The notes beneath the pieces were generated by a model, which saw nothing but the letters and a program-made list of their open reading frames with translations, had not been told where the DNA came from and did not search any database. This document shows positions 11,826-13,945 of a DNA stretch of 13,945 bases, piece by piece. The DNA is from JAGTRP01 sp050259815 (lineage in GTDB: Bacteria > Pseudomonadota > Gammaproteobacteria > Burkholderiales > Rhodocyclaceae): NCBI GenBank assembly GCA_050259815.1, contig JBLNBI010000306.1:1-13945 (forward strand), read 5' to 3'. Both the position numbers and the translations under genes were made by a program. Numbering within the stretch: position 1 is the first letter of the stretch; each line of letters starts with the position of its first letter.

Positions 11826-13577
11826 TTAGCGGACAACCTGGGCCAATCCCTGTTCCCCGGTCGGCGTCTCGGGCAACCACGGAATCAGGGCGCACCGGGA
11901 TGCCAACTTCTCCGATACCCGTTGAATGAACGGGATTTCGTAGCCGCCCCGCTGGCAGAGAAGCGGCTCCCGGGTGCCGCTGGCGAGCAGGGACTGGTTG
12001 ATGACCCAGGCAAAAGGCTCGATGCCGGCCCGATCAAGATCCCCCTGCAGGCGTTCGGCTTCATGCACCGGCGTCGCTTCCGGCAGGGTGACGATCAGCA
12101 CCCGGGTGAAATCCCGGTCCCGCAGGCGAGGAAGAAGTTGCCGCACGGATTCCGGCATTTCGCCCCGGGTGCGCATCACTTCCCGGTGGTAGGCCTCGGC
12201 GGCGTCGAGCAACAGGATGGTGTGCCCGGTGGGCGCTGTATCCAGCACCACGAAGCCGTCCCTGCCCTCGTCCACGGTCCGCGCGAAAGCCCGGAACACG
12301 GCGATTTCCTCGGTGCAGGGGGAGCGCAGGTCCTCCTCCAGCATGGCCCGCCCGCCGGCATCGAGGCTATCCCCAGCCCTTTCCAGGACCTCCCGGGTGT
12401 ATTGGGCGACCTCCCCGGCCGGGTCGATGCGGGTGACCGTCAGCCCCGGCACGACACCATCCAGGGTGGCGGCGACGTGGGCGGCCGGATCGGTAGTCGA
12501 TAGGGTGACCTTGTTCCCCTTCCTGGCCAGGGCCAGGGCAATGGCGGCGGCCACCGTGGTCTTGCCGACGCCGCCCTTGCCCATGGTCATGATGACGCCG
12601 TGTCCGGCCCGGGCGATTTGCTCCACCAGGGCCGCCGGGCCGGGAGGCAAGCCGATGTCCGGCAGAAGCCCGCCTGTTTCCGGCGCCGGTGCATTTTCCG
12701 GATGGGCCATCAGACGAAGGGCCTCCAGGCCGACGGTGCCCTTCGGCAGGAAGGGAATCGTCACCCCCGGCAGATCGGCCAGGGCCTTGGGCATCCCGGC
12801 CAGCGCCGATGCGGCCCGGCGGGCCATGGCAACGGCGATGGCGTCATCCTGCCGGTCGGTGGAAAACATCCCGTTGATGGCGATCTGGAGATTGCGGATG
12901 CCCAATTCCGCCAGTTCGACCCGGGTCCGCTCCGCTTCCCGGAGGGACGCGGCTTCCGGGCGGCTGACCAGGACGACGGTGGTTTCCGCCGGGTTGGAGA
13001 GGCGCTGCACCGTGGCCGCGTAAAGGGCCTTCTGCTTCTCCAGCCCGGCCAGGGGGCCGAGGCAGGAGGCACCGCCGGTGGACGAGCTGATGAATTCGTT
13101 CCAGGCAGTGGGCAGGGTCAGGAGGCGCAGGGTGTGGCCGGTGGGGGCCGTATCGAAGATCACATGGTCGAAATCCGCCGTCGCCGCGGGATCGCCCAGG
13201 AGCTTGGAGAACTCGTCGAAGGCGGCGATTTCCACGGTGCAGGCGCCGGAGAACTGCTCCTCCATGCTCTGAATGGCCGCCGCCGGCAGGATGCCCCGGT
13301 AAGGCGCCACCATCCGCTCCCGGTAGGCATGGGCAGCGGCCTCGGGGTCGATATTGAGGGCGCACAGGCCCGGCGCCCCGGGAATAGCGGTCGGGACTTG
13401 CCCCAGGCCCACCCCCAATACCTCGTCCAGGTTCGAAGCCGGGTCGGTGCTGACGATGAGCACCTTCTTCCCTGCATCTGCCAGGGCCAGGCCCGTGGCA
13501 CAGGAGAGAGAGGTCTTGCCGACGCCCCCCTTGCCGGTAAAGAAGAGGTAGCGGGTGTCGGCCTTGGGCAGGGGCAT
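11826..13577 (-). CDS. arsA: Arsenical pump-driving ATPase ArsA
   Basis: A 583-residue ATPase that couples ATP hydrolysis to extrusion of As(III)/Sb(III) through ArsB-type carriers. It has the usual tandem halves. A1 carries the P-loop TGKGGVGKT (14-22) and DTAPTGHTLRLL (142-153). A2 carries the P-loop GKGGVGKT (333-340) and DTAPTGHTILLL (446-457). The three metalloid-binding cysteines are kept: Cys113 (SGACTVEIAAFDEF), Cys172 (GASCLGP) and Cys421 (SPCTEEIAVF). Length matches the family. The ATG at 13577 has AGGAG (13589-13585) 7 nt ahead, overlapping the arsD stop; the frame stays open upstream, but that part is only the shadow of arsD. It is co-transcribed with arsD. No terminator is evident in 11660-11825. 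Confidence 0.97.
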   Translation of the reverse strand: MPLPKADTRYLFFTGKGGVGKTSLSCATGLALADAGKKVLIVSTDPASNLDEVLGVGLGQVPTAIPGAPGLCALNIDPEAAAHAYRERMVAPYRGILPAAAIQSMEEQFSGACTVEIAAFDEFSKLLGDPAATADFDHVIFDTAPTGHTLRLLTLPTAWNEFISSSTGGASCLGPLAGLEKQKALYAATVQRLSNPAETTVVLVSRPEAASLREAERTRVELAELGIRNLQIAINGMFSTDRQDDAIAVAMARRAASALAGMPKALADLPGVTIPFLPKGTVGLEALRLMAHPENAPAPETGGLLPDIGLPPGPAALVEQIARAGHGVIMTMGKGGVGKTTVAAAIALALARKGNKVTLSTTDPAAHVAATLDGVVPGLTVTRIDPAGEVAQYTREVLERAGDSLDAGGRAMLEEDLRSPCTEEIAVFRAFARTVDEGRDGFVVLDTAPTGHTILLLDAAEAYHREVMRTRGEMPESVRQLLPRLRDRDFTRVLIVTLPEATPVHEAERLQGDLDRAGIEPFAWVINQSLLASGTREPLLCQRGGYEIPFIQRVSEKLASRCALIPWLPETPTGEQGLAQVVR

Positions 13578-13588
13578 GGCGGGTCTCC

Positions 13589-13945
13589 TCAGCAGGTGCC
13601 GGGCTTGCAGCCGCAGCCGCCGGCCTTGACGTGGGGCTTCTCGGCGGTGGTGAGCTTGATGTCCAGCTTCTGGGCGAGCTGCTGCCGGGAGGGGTACATG
13701 CCGGTAGCGACGATGTGGCCATCCACCAGGATGACGGGCAGGCGGTCCATGCCGGCTTCCATTTCCTTGACCACGGCCGGGCTGGCGGCGAAGGCTTGGG
13801 GCTCCTGGCCGAGGTTGTGGCGCTCCACCGCCACGCCCTGCTCCTCGACCCACTTCAGGTCGGCGGCGAACTGGGCCAGGACGGGATCGACATCGACGCC
13901 GCAGACGCCGGTGGAACAGCACATGGCCGGATCGAACACTTCGAG
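13589..13945 (-). CDS. arsD: Arsenic metallochaperone ArsD (5' end outside the window)
   Basis: ArsD hands As(III) to ArsA and acts as a weak repressor of ars operons. The visible frame begins with LEVFDPAMCCSTGVCG, carrying the essential Cys-Cys...Cys trio. It continues with DVDPVLAQFAADLKWVEEQG, LPVILVDGHIVATGMYPSRQ (thioredoxin-like core) and a Cys-rich tail GGCGCKPGTC. The frame is open to the right edge, and ArsD normally starts a few residues before FDPAMCC, so only the first few codons are missing. The GTG at 13939 falls inside the conserved start and is unlikely to be the true initiator. The stop is 11 bp before arsA, whose SD it contains. The rest of the ars operon presumably lies beyond the window. 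Confidence 0.95.
   Translation of the reverse strand, partial: LEVFDPAMCCSTGVCGVDVDPVLAQFAADLKWVEEQGVAVERHNLGQEPQAFAASPAVVKEMEAGMDRLPVILVDGHIVATGMYPSRQQLAQKLDIKLTTAEKPHVKAGGCGCKPGTC

Noticed and set aside
11763..12503. Long plus-strand open frame antisense to arsA
   Set aside because: High-GC coding DNA often leaves the opposite strand open; the residues resemble no family and there is no SD.
13578..13922. A 115-residue N-terminal extension of arsA
   Set aside because: The frame is open, but this part is only the shadow of arsD. The residues are Arg/Pro-rich and unlike ArsA, and the family start with its SD is at 13577.

Overview
The window looks like chromosomal DNA of a Pseudomonadota bacterium, most likely beta- or gammaproteobacterial. 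The clues are an FMN riboswitch in front of a stand-alone ribB, rnk, a YdcH-type (DUF465) gene, LysR regulators and an arsD-arsA pair. Most of it is GC-rich; the stretch around 5270-6130 is visibly poorer in G+C. No tRNA, rRNA, CRISPR array, transposase or integrase was recognised. The finer taxonomy cannot be read from the sequence.

Layout. 50-1003 (-): ribB under an FMN riboswitch, with an SD-enclosing inverted repeat just before the start codon. 1026-2807: a LysR regulator (-) divergent from a short-chain dehydrogenase (+), the classic regulator/target arrangement. 2981-5118 (+): a tight three-gene cluster of an ECF sigma factor, a small two-helix membrane protein and a membrane-anchored metallophosphoesterase. 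5272-6141 (+): an orphan protein with a DxE...PCxxC deaminase motif like those of bacterial toxin deaminases, in lower-GC DNA. 6142-6718: a gene-poor stretch with a possible 49-residue membrane ORF, a strong hairpin and several inverted repeats.

6719-7759 (-): an orphan MreB-like actin homologue that has lost the Glu-Glu-Pro ATPase motif. 7822-8482 (-): rnk plus a 60-residue protein with a strong SD, closed by an intrinsic terminator. 8585-9545 (+): a second LysR regulator with a dyad just upstream of its RBS. 9552-10321 (-): a DUF465 gene overlapping an isochorismatase-family hydrolase by one base. 10565-10756 (-): a decayed C-terminal fragment of a TRIC/YicG-type cation channel. 10883-11659 (-): a Ser/Thr-rich cysteine-free protein of unknown function. 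11826-13945 (-): arsA preceded by arsD, which runs off the right edge.

Best leads: the deaminase-like orphan, the MreB paralogue with a rewritten catalytic loop, and the sigma/membrane protein/phosphoesterase trio. The divergent RibB and the previously unmarked TRIC pseudogene are also worth attention. The arsenic genes, rnk, the isochorismatase and the LysR/SDR pair look ordinary.
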